From positions 2,542,001 to 2,606,000 of the forward strand of contig NZ_JAUSYH010000001.1 of the NCBI RefSeq assembly GCF_030816715.1: a stretch of DNA of 64,000 nucleotides. Reading direction: 5' to 3'. The stretch comes from Streptomyces achromogenes. Its GTDB lineage: Bacteria > Actinomycetota > Actinomycetes > Streptomycetales > Streptomycetaceae. The notes beneath the pieces were generated by a model that saw nothing but the letters and a program-made list of their open reading frames with translations, ran no database searches and had not been told where the DNA came from. Positions within the stretch are counted from its first letter, which is position 1. Each line of letters begins with the position of its first letter. Shown here one piece after another: positions 25,866-34,334 of this stretch. Position numbers and translations under genes: made by a program.

Positions 25866-26663
25866 CTACTGCTTGTCGAAGCGCGGGGTGTCCTGCGGCT
25901 GCTGCTGGGACTGCGGCCGGCCCGTGCCGCCCTCGATGGCCTGCTGGCCGGCGGACGGGCCTCCGGCGAGTTCGGCCTTCATGCGCTGCAGTTCCAGCTC
26001 TACATCCGTACCACCGGAGAGCCGGTCCAGCTCGGTCTGGATGTCGTCCCTCGCGATGCCCGTCGGGTCGTCCAGGGCGCCGGAGGCGAGGAGCTCGTCG
26101 AGGGCGCCGGCCCGGGCCTGGAGCTGGGCGGTCTTGTCCTCGGCGCGCTGGATGGCCAGGCCGACGTCGCCCATCTCCTCGGAGATGCCGGAGAAGGCCT
26201 CGCCGATGCGGGTCTGGGCCTGCGCGGCGGTGTAGGTGGCCTTGATGGTCTCCTTCTTCGTACGGAAGGCGTCCACCTTGGCCTGCAGGCGCTGGGCCGC
26301 GAGAGTGAGCTTCTCCTCCTCGCCCTGGAGCGTGGAGTGCTGCGTCTCCAGGTCGGTGACCTGCTGCTGGAGCGCCGCGCGGCGGGAGAGTGCCTCGCGG
26401 GCGAGGTCCTCACGGCCGAGCGCGAGCGCCTTGCGGCCCTGGTCCTCCAGCTTGGAGGACTGCGACTGGAGCTGGTTCAGCTGGAGTTCCAGCCGCTTGC
26501 GCGAGGTGGCGACGTCGGCGACGCCGCGGCGGACCTTCTGCAGGAGCTCCAGCTGCTTCTGGTACGAGTAGTCGAGGGTTTCGCGCGGGTCCTCGGCCCG
26601 GTCAAGGGCCTTGTTCGCCTTCGCGCGGAAGATCATCCCCATACGCTTCATGACACCGCTCAT
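25866..26663 (-). CDS. pspA: Phage shock protein A (PspA/IM30)
   Basis: This 265-residue protein of the PspA/Vipp1 family is almost wholly coiled coil (about residues 30-190). It has an N-terminal amphipathic helix (MKRMGMIFRAKANKALDRAED) for membrane binding and a Gln-rich tail. It oligomerises on stressed membranes to protect proton motive force. Location beside envelope-sensing kinases fits envelope-stress defence. The classic pspBC and pspF are absent, as expected in actinobacteria, where regulation differs. The upstream region (26664-26962) is shared with the divergent DUF3043 gene. Confidence 0.95.
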   Translation of the reverse strand: MSGVMKRMGMIFRAKANKALDRAEDPRETLDYSYQKQLELLQKVRRGVADVATSRKRLELQLNQLQSQSSKLEDQGRKALALGREDLAREALSRRAALQQQVTDLETQHSTLQGEEEKLTLAAQRLQAKVDAFRTKKETIKATYTAAQAQTRIGEAFSGISEEMGDVGLAIQRAEDKTAQLQARAGALDELLASGALDDPTGIARDDIQTELDRLSGGTDVELELQRMKAELAGGPSAGQQAIEGGTGRPQSQQQPQDTPRFDKQ

Positions 26664-26962
26664 GGGCTTCGCGCGCCCCCTTCTGACGGACTCCGGCTCT
26701 CAGGTCTGCGACAGAACCCACAGTACGGGCCCTGCCTCCATTGACGCACTGTTCGGGGGCGGATGCGCTCCTCCCCAAGGACGACTGACGGGGTCCGGGC
26801 TCCGGCGTGAGGAGTAGGTGACCGTCAGGGTGCGCGACGCGCCGCCCTTCGCCCCTCTTCCTCGTTCTCGCCCGGTCTGTCCCTTCTACAGACGACTGGT
26901 GTTGCCGGATCGTTCCCCTCCGGGCTGGGGTCCATGCCCGGGAGCGCTTACCCTTGGGTTTT
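26664..26962. other. Divergent intergenic region pspA / DUF3043 gene
   Basis: This 299-bp region contains both promoters. The -10-like TACCCT (26949-26954) lies 8 bp before the DUF3043 GTG, a near-leaderless layout. No clear palindrome was found. Confidence 0.5.
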
Positions 26963-27556
26963 GTGTTCCGTAGCCGTGCCAAGGAAGAGAAGGCCCCCGC
27001 TGACGCGGTGGTGACCGACTCCAAGCAGCCCCGTGACCCTCAGGCGAAGAAGGGCAGGCCCACGCCCAAGCGCAGTGAGGCCCAGACCCAGCGCCGCAGC
27101 GTCGCCAACACCTCGACGTCGCGCAAGGACGCCGCCAAGCGGCAGCGCGACGAGCGCCGCGCCCAGATGGAACGGCAGCGCCAGGCGCTGGCCGGCGGCG
27201 ACGAGCGCTATCTGCCGGTCCGCGACAAGGGCCCCGTCCGCAAGTTCGCGCGCGACTTCATCGACGCGCGGTTCAACGTGGCGGAGTTCTTCCTGCCGAT
27301 GGCCGTGGTCATCCTCGTGCTGAGCATGGTGCGGGTGGGCTCGTTGCAGACCATCGCGCTGCTGCTGTGGCTGGTCGTGATCGTCCTGATCGTGCTGGAC
27401 TCGCTCACCACCGGCTTCCGGCTGCGCAAGCGGCTGACCGAGCGCTTCCCCGAGCAGAACCGGCGGGGCGCGGTCGCCTACGCGCTGATGCGCTCGCTGC
27501 AGATGCGCCGGCTGCGGCTGCCCAAGCCGCAGGTCAAGCGTGGAGCGCAGCTCTGA
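26963..27556 (+). CDS. DUF3043 family membrane protein
   Basis: This 197-residue protein has a charged, Lys/Arg/Gln-rich N-terminal half (MFRSRAKEEKAPADAVV) and two adjacent membrane helices (about residues 110-145: FFLPMAVVILVLSMV and ALLLWLVVIVLIVLD). A basic C-terminal tail follows. It matches the actinobacterial DUF3043 layout; function unknown. GTG 26963 was chosen over TTG 26954 because the -10-like box is close upstream and the family N-terminus fits. Its stop overlaps the proposed CTG start of the next gene (CTGA). Confidence 0.85.
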   Translation: MFRSRAKEEKAPADAVVTDSKQPRDPQAKKGRPTPKRSEAQTQRRSVANTSTSRKDAAKRQRDERRAQMERQRQALAGGDERYLPVRDKGPVRKFARDFIDARFNVAEFFLPMAVVILVLSMVRVGSLQTIALLLWLVVIVLIVLDSLTTGFRLRKRLTERFPEQNRRGAVAYALMRSLQMRRLRLPKPQVKRGAQL

Positions 27557-28341
27557 GCACTGCGGCTTTCTCCGGGGGAGCGGCCGAGGCCTGGCTGAGC
27601 AGGCTGGGCGGGCTGCGTGACGTCGTACGTCAGGAGCTGGTGGCCCGGCAGCTCGACGAGCAGATGGCGGGGCGCTATCCCGTGGGGCAGCGGTTGCGGG
27701 TCCTCGACGTCGGGATGGGGCAGGGCACGCAGGCGCTGCGGCTGGCCCGGCTCGGTCACCAGGTGACCGGGCTGGAACAGGACGCGGCCATGGTCGCCGC
27801 GGCCCGCGAGGCCCTCAAGGGCGAGCCCGAGGGCATCCGGGAGCGAATGCGGATCATCGAGGGCGACGGCCGGGACACCGGGGTGCACTTCCTGCCCGGC
27901 AGCTTCGACGTGGTGCTCTGCCACGGCGTGCTCATGTACGTGGAGGAGCCGGACGCCCTGCTGGCGGGGCTGGCGCGGATGCTGGCTCCCGGCGGGCTGC
28001 TGTCGCTGCTGGTGCGCAACGCGGACGCGCTGGCCATGCGGGCGGGGCTGGCCGGGGACTGGGCGGGCGCGCTGGGGTCCTTCGACACCGTCTCCTACCG
28101 GAACCGGCTGGGCCTGGACGTCCGGGCGGACCGGCTGGCGACGCTGACCGACACGCTCGCCGGGATCGGGGCGCCGCTGCAGGCCTGGTACGGCGTGCGG
28201 GTCTTCACGGACACGGCCGCGGACGACGCGGAGATCCCCGGCGACCTCGAGCGGCTGCTCTCCGCCGAGGAGCGGGCCGGACGGACGGACCCCTACCGGC
28301 GGGTCGCGGCGCTGCTGCATCTGTGCGGTGTGCGCGGCTGA
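27553..28341 (+). CDS. Class I SAM-dependent methyltransferase with probable CTG start
   Basis: This 262-residue methyltransferase has motif I VLDVGMGQGTQAL (about residues 48-60), GLEQDAAMV for the ribose-binding acid, and motif IV FDVVLCHGVLMYV. The conserved region begins close to the previous stop, and no ATG, GTG or TTG lies in the right place. CTG at 27553 has GGAG 7 nt upstream and overlaps the DUF3043 stop as CTGA, which parallels the many GTGA/ATGA junctions here. The methyl acceptor is unknown. If CTG is not used, translation would have to begin inside the DUF3043 gene. Confidence 0.82.
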   Translation: MSTAAFSGGAAEAWLSRLGGLRDVVRQELVARQLDEQMAGRYPVGQRLRVLDVGMGQGTQALRLARLGHQVTGLEQDAAMVAAAREALKGEPEGIRERMRIIEGDGRDTGVHFLPGSFDVVLCHGVLMYVEEPDALLAGLARMLAPGGLLSLLVRNADALAMRAGLAGDWAGALGSFDTVSYRNRLGLDVRADRLATLTDTLAGIGAPLQAWYGVRVFTDTAADDAEIPGDLERLLSAEERAGRTDPYRRVAALLHLCGVRG

Positions 28342-28504
28342 GCCGGGTGCCCGGCTGACGGAGTGCCCGACCGAGTCGGGTGCCCGGCAGGGTGAGGTGC
28401 GCGGCTGAGCGGACGTGTTCCGCTCGTTCGGGTGAACGGCCGCCCGCCGCACGACGGGGTGAAGGGCGGCGGGACGGCCGTGGTCCGGCCGCCCCGCCGC
28501 AGGG

Positions 28505-28717
28505 CTACGCCTCGTTCGCGTGCAGGCTCATCGGGCCGTAGATCTCGGTGGACTCCTCGAAGAGCCGCACCTGGTCCGCGCCGCCTTCGAGAAGGTCCTT
28601 CCAGACTTCCCCGATCCAGGACTCGGCGTCCCCCTGCGTGGTGAACTCGTCGGGCTGCACCGCGGGTTGGACCTCCGTCCCGTCGGCCTTCTCGAACCGC
28701 CACGTCCATGCCGCCAT
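28505..28717 (-). CDS. Small conserved-looking protein of unknown function
   Basis: This 70-residue protein, MAAWTWRFEKADGTEVQPAV, is Trp-rich at its start (AWTWRFEK) and acidic, with the pattern GDAESWIGEVWKDLLEGGADQVRLFE. There is no membrane helix or metal motif. The start has GGGAGG upstream. Its leader contains a perfect 15-bp hairpin (28745-28780). The compact alternating pattern suggests a folded domain, but no function is claimed. Confidence 0.8.
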   Translation of the reverse strand: MAAWTWRFEKADGTEVQPAVQPDEFTTQGDAESWIGEVWKDLLEGGADQVRLFEESTEIYGPMSLHANEA

Positions 28718-28744
28718 GTACGCCTCCCAGCTGTGACCACGTGC

Positions 28745-28780
28745 AGAGCGGAAGCCGGATCCAGGTCCGGCTTCCGCTCT
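28745..28780. promoter_or_regulatory. Strong hairpin in the leader of the 70-residue gene
   Basis: The arms AGAGCGGAAGCCGGA and TCCGGCTTCCGCTCT (15 bp, perfect) enclose a 6-nt loop, 28 nt upstream of the ATG at 28717. Both flanking genes point away, so it is not an obvious end-of-gene terminator. Confidence 0.55.
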
Positions 28781-28890
28781 GAGCCTAGGGCCTGTCCGGC
28801 GGCCCGTGCCGGATACGCGGGATCCCGTACGCTCCAGGCCGGCGCGGGCCGGATGCGCGGGACCAGGTCGGACGCGCGAAAATCAGCTCC

Positions 28891-30099
28891 GTGGAAGTCA
28901 CTCTGCTCGGTACCGGCGCCCCCGCGGGACTGCCCCGCCCCGACTGCTCCTGCGCCGTGTGCGCGACCTCGCTCGGCGCGCACGCGCGGGCGGCGACCGC
29001 GTTGCTGGTGGACGGGGCCCTGCTGCTCGACCTCACGCCGGGCGCGGCCTTCGCGGCCGCGCGGGCGGGGCACTCGCTGTCCGGGGTGGGCCAGGTGCTG
29101 CTCACGCATCCGCACGACGGTCCGCCGGTGGAGGTGCCGGCCGGCCTGCCGCAGCCCGGCCGGGTGCCGGACGGGCGGGAGTTGGCGCCGCTGACGGGGC
29201 ATCGGGTGCGGGCGGTGGCGATGGACGCGCCGGGCACCGGGTACGCGGTGACCGGGCCCGACGGGCAGCGCCTGCTGTATCTGCCGCCCCGGGGCGCGCC
29301 GGCCGGCCTGGAGGAGGGGTCGGAGCACGCCGGGCGCTACGACATGGTCCTCCTGGACGTGGTGGGGCGGCCCGACGCGCTGGCGAAGCTGCGGGCGGTC
29401 GGCGCGGTGGGGCCGACCACGGACGTGCTCGCCGTCCACCTGGATCACGACGTGCCGCCCGGCGCGGAGCTCGGCCGGCGGCTCGCGGCGGCCGGAGCGC
29501 GGGCGGTGCCGGACGGGGCGACGCTGACGGTGGGGGTGTACGAGGACGTGCCCGACGTGCCGCGGCGGACGCTGGTGCTGGGCGGGGCCCGGTCGGGCAA
29601 GTCGGTGGAGGCCGAACGGCGGCTGGAGTCCTTCCCGGACGTGCTGTACGTGGCCACCGGCGGGACGCGCGGCGGCGACACCGAGTGGGCGTCCCGGGTG
29701 TCCGCGCACCGGGAGCGGCGGCCGGGCTCCTGGCGGACGACGGAGACCTGCGACCTCGTCCCGCTGCTGTCGCAGGACGGGGCGCCGCTGCTGATCGACT
29801 GTCTGTCGCTGTGGCTGACGGACGTGATGGACGCGGTCGGCGCGTGGGACGACGCGGTGTGGGCGGACGGCGGCGAGAAGGCGTTGCGGGCGCGGGTGCG
29901 GGAGCTGGCGGACGCCGTGCGCGCGGCCCGGCGGACCGTCGTCCTGGTCTCCAACGAGGTCGGTTCGGGCATCGTGCCGGCGACCGCGTCGGGACGGCGT
30001 TACCGCGACGAGCTGGGGCGGCTGAACGCGGCGGTGGCGGCGGAGTGCGAGCAGGTCGTGCTGGTGGTGGCGGGCCAGGCGCTGGTGCTGCGCGGCTGA
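28891..30099 (+). CDS. cobU: MBL-fold domain fused to CobU (adenosylcobinamide kinase/GMP transferase)
   Basis: This 402-residue two-domain protein has a metallo-beta-lactamase-like fold at residues 1-215. It carries a zinc-knuckle-like CSCAVC (Cys19-21-24) and an altered metal motif HPHDG (73-77), where HxHxDH is expected. Residues about 225-402 are CobU, with P-loop GGARSGKS (231-238), the guanylylation-region His in SAHRERR and the LIDCLSLWLTD motif. CobU activates adenosylcobinamide for the nucleotide loop of B12. The front domain may be a phosphodiesterase relative of PhnP that has lost part of its metal site. cobT and cobS follow nearby. The start GTG 28891 lacks a strong ribosome site. 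Confidence 0.9.
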   Translation: MEVTLLGTGAPAGLPRPDCSCAVCATSLGAHARAATALLVDGALLLDLTPGAAFAAARAGHSLSGVGQVLLTHPHDGPPVEVPAGLPQPGRVPDGRELAPLTGHRVRAVAMDAPGTGYAVTGPDGQRLLYLPPRGAPAGLEEGSEHAGRYDMVLLDVVGRPDALAKLRAVGAVGPTTDVLAVHLDHDVPPGAELGRRLAAAGARAVPDGATLTVGVYEDVPDVPRRTLVLGGARSGKSVEAERRLESFPDVLYVATGGTRGGDTEWASRVSAHRERRPGSWRTTETCDLVPLLSQDGAPLLIDCLSLWLTDVMDAVGAWDDAVWADGGEKALRARVRELADAVRAARRTVVLVSNEVGSGIVPATASGRRYRDELGRLNAAVAAECEQVVLVVAGQALVLRG

Positions 30100-30294
30100 A
30101 CCGCCGCCCCGGGCCCGTCCGGCTCAACGCCCGCGCACACCCGCCACCCACCGCCCGCCGAGCGACGGACCGGGCGCAGGCGGCCCGCCGCCGAGCCGCC
30201 GTCCCGGCCCGGCACGTTTCGCCGTCCGGGTGGGGTGCCATTGGTCGGTGGTCGTGTCGGCGGGCCAGGGGTGTGCGGTTCGCCGGCGGCCCGG

Positions 30295-31197
30295 TCAGGG
30301 TTTGCGGGCGACGAGCCGGTAGGCGTTCGAGAAGCGGGTGCGGCGCAGGGCCGGGGCAAGGAGGTGGTCGAGGGCGGCGGCCAGGGCGACCAGCGGGCCG
30401 GCCGCCCCGCGCAGCCGGGTCCGGCGCAGGCAGAGCGAGGCCGCGGCCGCCAGGTCCCCCGGCGCGTGCGGGCTTGTGCGGTCCGCCACGACGATCTGGC
30501 AGCCCCGGGCCTCGAGTTCGGCCCGCAGGTTGGCCTGCGGGATCAGGTGGAGGTGGCGGGGCTGGTCGTGGGCGGCCCACCATTTGCCGAGGACCGCGGC
30601 GAAGGCGCTGGCCGGGTCCGGGAGTTCGAGGAGCAGATGGCCGCCGGGGCGCAGGGCGGTGAGCGCCGCGTCGAGCTCCTGCCTCGGGTCCCGGGTGTGC
30701 TCCAGGTGGTGGAGCATGCTGACGACGTCGTAGCGGCCGCGCAGCGGGGACAGCGTCTCGGGGTTCGTCAGCCGTCCCATGTGGGCCTCGTCGAGCCGTC
30801 CGGCCGCGTGCGCCCACCGCACCGCGGGGGCCGGGTCCACCCCGTCGAACGCCGTGTAGGCGAACAGTTCCCGCGCCGCCTGCGGGAAGGCCGCGTCGCC
30901 CGTCCCGACGTCCAGCCAGCTCTCCGGCTCGGGGAAGGGCAGCATGGTGCGGGCCGTCGCGCGCAGGCGTCCGCGGGTGACCCGCCGGTGGTCCTCCCGC
31001 GCGGCGTAGAGCTCCAGGCCCTCGGCGGTCAGGCGCGGGTTCTGGAAGGCGTGCCGGCAGTCCCGGCACTCGTCGACCACGAACGTGCCCGGCCTGGGGT
31101 GGCGCAGGTCCGGTGCGCGCAGCCGGGTGCGCAGGTTCTCCGAGCCGCACCAGGGGCAGTCGTCGCGGCGCGGCTCGTGGACGGGCCTGGCGGGCAT
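30295..31197 (-). CDS. SAM-dependent methyltransferase with N-terminal zinc ribbon
   Basis: This 300-residue protein starts MPARPVHEPR, with GGAG 6 nt upstream; the longer frame to 31374 is rejected. An N-terminal four-Cys ribbon (CPWCGSENL and CRDCRHAF) precedes a class I methyltransferase with motif I SWLDVGTGDAAFP, DGVDPAPA and YDVVSMLHHLEH. This architecture occurs in sugar/cell-surface or secondary-metabolite methyltransferases; the substrate here is unknown. The C-terminal segment is Arg/Leu-rich. It is divergent from cobT and convergent with cobU. Confidence 0.88.
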   Translation of the reverse strand: MPARPVHEPRRDDCPWCGSENLRTRLRAPDLRHPRPGTFVVDECRDCRHAFQNPRLTAEGLELYAAREDHRRVTRGRLRATARTMLPFPEPESWLDVGTGDAAFPQAARELFAYTAFDGVDPAPAVRWAHAAGRLDEAHMGRLTNPETLSPLRGRYDVVSMLHHLEHTRDPRQELDAALTALRPGGHLLLELPDPASAFAAVLGKWWAAHDQPRHLHLIPQANLRAELEARGCQIVVADRTSPHAPGDLAAAASLCLRRTRLRGAAGPLVALAAALDHLLAPALRRTRFSNAYRLVARKP

Positions 31198-31332
31198 GAG
31201 CGGCTCCGGGAGGGCGGGACGAACCAAGGACAATATGCGGCAAAACGGAACGTATGGGATAGCGGCCACCGGTGCAATGACGTCGTGCGGGCGTGGTGGC
31301 GACGGGGAACGGAACCGTTCGACCGGTGCCGG

Positions 31333-31338
31333 TACTGT
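31333..31338 (+). promoter_or_regulatory. -10 box of a leaderless cobT transcript
   Basis: TACTGT ends 7 bp before the cobT ATG at 31346, and no Shine-Dalgarno sequence is visible. Confidence 0.5.
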
Positions 31339-31345
31339 TCGGCGA

Positions 31346-32539
31346 ATGAGCTCGCTTAATCTCGACGACTTCACCGATCTGATCGAGCGTCCCGACGGCG
31401 GTGTGCGCCGCGACGCGGAGGCCCGCCGGGAACGTCAGATCGTGCCGCCCGGATCGCTGGGGCGCCTGGACGACCTGGGTGAGTGGCTGGCGGCGGCGCA
31501 GGGCTCGTCGCCCGTGCGACCGATCGTGCGGCCGCGGGTGGTGCTGTTCGCGGGCGACCACGGAGTGGCCGAGCTCGGCGTCTCCGCCCGGCCGGCGGGC
31601 AGCGCCGCGGAGTTGGTGCGGGCGGTCCTGGAGGGCGGCCGGCCGGTCTCCGTGCTCGCCCGCCGCCTCGACGTCCCCGTGCGGGTCGTGGACATGGCGC
31701 TGGACTGCGATCCGGACGCCTTCCCGGCGGACGTCGTACGGCACCGGGTGCGGCGCGGCAGCGGCCGCATCGACATCGAGGACGCGTTGACGGCGGAGGA
31801 GGCCGAGGCGGCCTTCGCGGCGGGCATGGCCGTCGCCGACGAGGAGGCCGACTCGGGGACGGACCTGGTCGTGCTGGGCGACGTCAGCGTCGGCGGGACG
31901 ACGGCCGCGGGCGTGCTGGTGGCGGCGCTGTGCGGGACCGACGCGTCCGTGGTGACCGGGCGCGGCGGGGAGGCGATCGACGACCTGGCGTGGATGCGCA
32001 AGTGCGCCGCCGTCCGGGACGCGCTGCGACGGGCGCGGCCGGTGCTCGGCGACCAGTTGCAGCTGCTGGCGACGGTCGGCGGGGCCGACCTCGCCGCCAT
32101 GACGGGCTTTCTGCTCCAGTGCGCGGTACGGAAGTTGCCGGTCGTCCTCGACGGGGTCGTGGCGGCGGCATGTGCGCTCGTCGGGCAGCGGGTCGCGTTC
32201 CGGGCGCCGGACTGGTGGCTGGCCGGGCACACCAGCGGCGAGCCGGGGCAGGCCAAGGCGCTCGACCGGATGGCCCTGGAACCGCTGCTCGACCAGGGCG
32301 TGAAGGTCGGCGAGGGCGCCGCCGCGCTGCTCGCCCTGCCGCTGGTGCGGGCCGCCGCGGCCCTGGCCGCGGAGCTTCCGGAGAAGCCCGAGGTCTTCGC
32401 GGAGGACCCGAAGGAGGACGCGCGGGGAGAGTCCGAAGCGGTCGCGGAGGCGGCCGGGACGGGGGACGCCCACCCGGCGACGGAACCGGCGACGGAACCG
32501 GCCGCGTCACCGGCGACAACGGTGGAAGAAGGTCACTGA
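31346..32539 (+). CDS. cobT: Nicotinate-nucleotide-dimethylbenzimidazole phosphoribosyltransferase CobT
   Basis: CobT makes alpha-ribazole phosphate for the lower loop of cobalamin. The 397-residue protein shows RQIVPPGSLGRLDDLGEW near the start, the glycine-rich VVLFAGDHGVAELGVS, and GVKVGEGAAALLALPLVRAA with the catalytic Glu. A tail of about 50 residues with repeated ATEPATEP-type units is an extra low-complexity extension. The start ATG 31346 (MSSLNLDDF) appears leaderless. No cobalamin riboswitch was seen upstream. Confidence 0.94.
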   Translation: MSSLNLDDFTDLIERPDGGVRRDAEARRERQIVPPGSLGRLDDLGEWLAAAQGSSPVRPIVRPRVVLFAGDHGVAELGVSARPAGSAAELVRAVLEGGRPVSVLARRLDVPVRVVDMALDCDPDAFPADVVRHRVRRGSGRIDIEDALTAEEAEAAFAAGMAVADEEADSGTDLVVLGDVSVGGTTAAGVLVAALCGTDASVVTGRGGEAIDDLAWMRKCAAVRDALRRARPVLGDQLQLLATVGGADLAAMTGFLLQCAVRKLPVVLDGVVAAACALVGQRVAFRAPDWWLAGHTSGEPGQAKALDRMALEPLLDQGVKVGEGAAALLALPLVRAAAALAAELPEKPEVFAEDPKEDARGESEAVAEAAGTGDAHPATEPATEPAASPATTVEEGH

Positions 32540-32592
32540 ACACCAAAGGGGACAGCCGTCACGAAAGGAGCGGTTTTCCACAAGTGCACCCA

Positions 32593-32598
32593 TATGAT
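32593..32598 (+). promoter_or_regulatory. -10 box close to the MprF-like start
   Basis: TATGAT ends 8 bp before the ATG at 32607, with no ribosome site in between. This suggests a leaderless mRNA starting almost at the ATG. Confidence 0.45.
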
Positions 32599-32606
32599 CA
32601 CCGCTC

Positions 32607-34334
32607 ATGGGCAACACCCGGGGCGCCGCCGCCTTCGCCGTCTGGTACCTGCGCGTCGTCGCGTCCGTCAACTTCCTCAGCGCGGTGTGGGTCACCCTGG
32701 GGCAGGACGTACGGCGGCACAACCAGGCGGACTTCTTCACCCCGTACCTGCTGACGGCCGGGTTCGCGCCCGGCCTCTTCACCGCGTTCCTCGCCGTCAC
32801 CATGAGCCGGCGCAAGCGGGCCGCGTGGATCCTGAACCTCGGTCTGAGCGGAGCGTTCCTCGGGTTGTTCGCCCTGGCGATGGCGTTCCCGGAGATCCGG
32901 AGCCACTCCCAGAACTGGGTCTCCCTCGCGCTGACCGCCGCGTTCGTCGTGGCGCTGCTGGCCGGGCGGCGCGCGTTCTACGCCAAGGGCGACCGGTCCA
33001 ACCCGCGGCTCGCCGCGGCCGTCGGCGCGGGCGGGCTGCTGGGCGCCTCGCTGCTGGCCGCGCTGCTCGTGACGGTCACCAACCGGGCGTCGGAGCCCTC
33101 CACGTTCCTCGAACGCTGGCGCTACGGCGCCCTGCGGCTGGTCTCCGTCGCCGCGGACGGCCGGCGCCTCTCCGGGATCGCGCCGCCCACCTGGGTCGAC
33201 GTCGCCGTCAACGTGCTGAGCACGGCGCTCCTGCTGGCCGTCCTGTACGCCGCCTTCCGCTCCCGGCGGGCCGTCGACCCGCTCACCGAGGACGACGAGA
33301 AGCGGCTGCGGGAACTGCTCGACCGGCACGGCGAACGGGACTCGCTCGGCTACTTCGCGCTGCGCCGGGAGAAGAGCGTGTGCTGGTCGCCGACCGGGAA
33401 GGCCGCCGTCGCCTACCGCGTCGTCGGCGGGGTGTCGCTGGCCTCCGGGGACCCGCTCGGTGACCCGGAGGCCTGGCCGGGGGCGATCGAGCCGTGGCTC
33501 GCCGAGGCGCGGGCGCACGGATGGATCCCGGCGGTGACGGGCGCGAGCGAGGAGGCCGGGACGGTGTACGCCCGGCACGGGCTGGACGCGCTGGAGCTCG
33601 GGGACGAGGCCGTCGTCGACGTCGCCGAGTTCACCCTCGAGGGACGCGCCATGCGGACGGTCCGGCAGGCGTGCAACCGGGTGCGCCGGGCCGGGTACAC
33701 CGTGCGCGTACGACGCCATGAGGACATCCCGGCCGACGAGATGGCGTACCTGCTGCGGCGGGCCGACGACTGGCGCGACGGGGCCGCCGAGCGCGGGTTC
33801 AGCATGGCGCTCGGGCGGCTCGGCGACCCGCGCGACGGGCGTTGCGTGATGCTGGAGTGCACCGACGCCGACGGTGAACTGCGCGCCCTGCTCTCGTTCG
33901 TGCCGTGGGGGCCGCACGGCCTGTCGCTCGACCTGATGCGGCGCGACCGCCACGGCGACAACGGGCTGACCGAGTTCATGGTCATCGAGCTGCTGCGGCG
34001 CGCCCGGGAGAGCGGGATCGCGCAGGTCTCGCTGAACTTCGCGGTGTTCCGCTCGGTCTTCGAACGGGGCGCCCGTCTGGGCGCGGGGCCGGTGCTGCGC
34101 CTGTGGCGGTCGCTGCTGTGCTTCTTCTCCCGCTGGTGGCAGATCGAGTCCCTCTACCGCGCCAACGCCAAGTACCGGCCCGTGTGGGAGCCGCGTTTCC
34201 TGCTCTTCGAGAAGAGCGCGGACCTGCCGCGCATCGCCGTGGCGTCGGCGCGCGCCGAGGGCTTCCTGGAGGCGCCCGGACTGCCCGGCCTGCCGGGCCG
34301 CCCACGCCGGGGCCGCCTGGAGACCCGGCGGTGA
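32607..34334 (+). CDS. MprF-like membrane protein with DUF2156 (lysyltransferase-type) domain
   Basis: This 575-residue protein has about five membrane helices in residues 10-225. A cytosolic GNAT-fold DUF2156 domain follows (about 245-545), as in the C-terminal half of MprF/LysX enzymes, which move lysine or alanine from tRNA to phosphatidylglycerol. Family features include VAYRVVGGVSLASGDPLGDP, VTGASEEAGTVYARHGL, RRAGYTVRVRRHEDIP and LTEFMVIELLRRARE. Only a short flippase-like region is present compared with full MprF. It is coupled to the next gene (GTGA). Lipid aminoacylation is possible, but the donor is unproven. Confidence 0.87.
   Translation: MGNTRGAAAFAVWYLRVVASVNFLSAVWVTLGQDVRRHNQADFFTPYLLTAGFAPGLFTAFLAVTMSRRKRAAWILNLGLSGAFLGLFALAMAFPEIRSHSQNWVSLALTAAFVVALLAGRRAFYAKGDRSNPRLAAAVGAGGLLGASLLAALLVTVTNRASEPSTFLERWRYGALRLVSVAADGRRLSGIAPPTWVDVAVNVLSTALLLAVLYAAFRSRRAVDPLTEDDEKRLRELLDRHGERDSLGYFALRREKSVCWSPTGKAAVAYRVVGGVSLASGDPLGDPEAWPGAIEPWLAEARAHGWIPAVTGASEEAGTVYARHGLDALELGDEAVVDVAEFTLEGRAMRTVRQACNRVRRAGYTVRVRRHEDIPADEMAYLLRRADDWRDGAAERGFSMALGRLGDPRDGRCVMLECTDADGELRALLSFVPWGPHGLSLDLMRRDRHGDNGLTEFMVIELLRRARESGIAQVSLNFAVFRSVFERGARLGAGPVLRLWRSLLCFFSRWWQIESLYRANAKYRPVWEPRFLLFEKSADLPRIAVASARAEGFLEAPGLPGLPGRPRRGRLETRR

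Noticed and set aside
29102..32473. 1123-residue minus-strand open frame over cobU, a methyltransferase and cobT
   Set aside because: It spans genes on both strands and two intergenic gaps and is Arg/Pro-rich throughout, a composition artefact.
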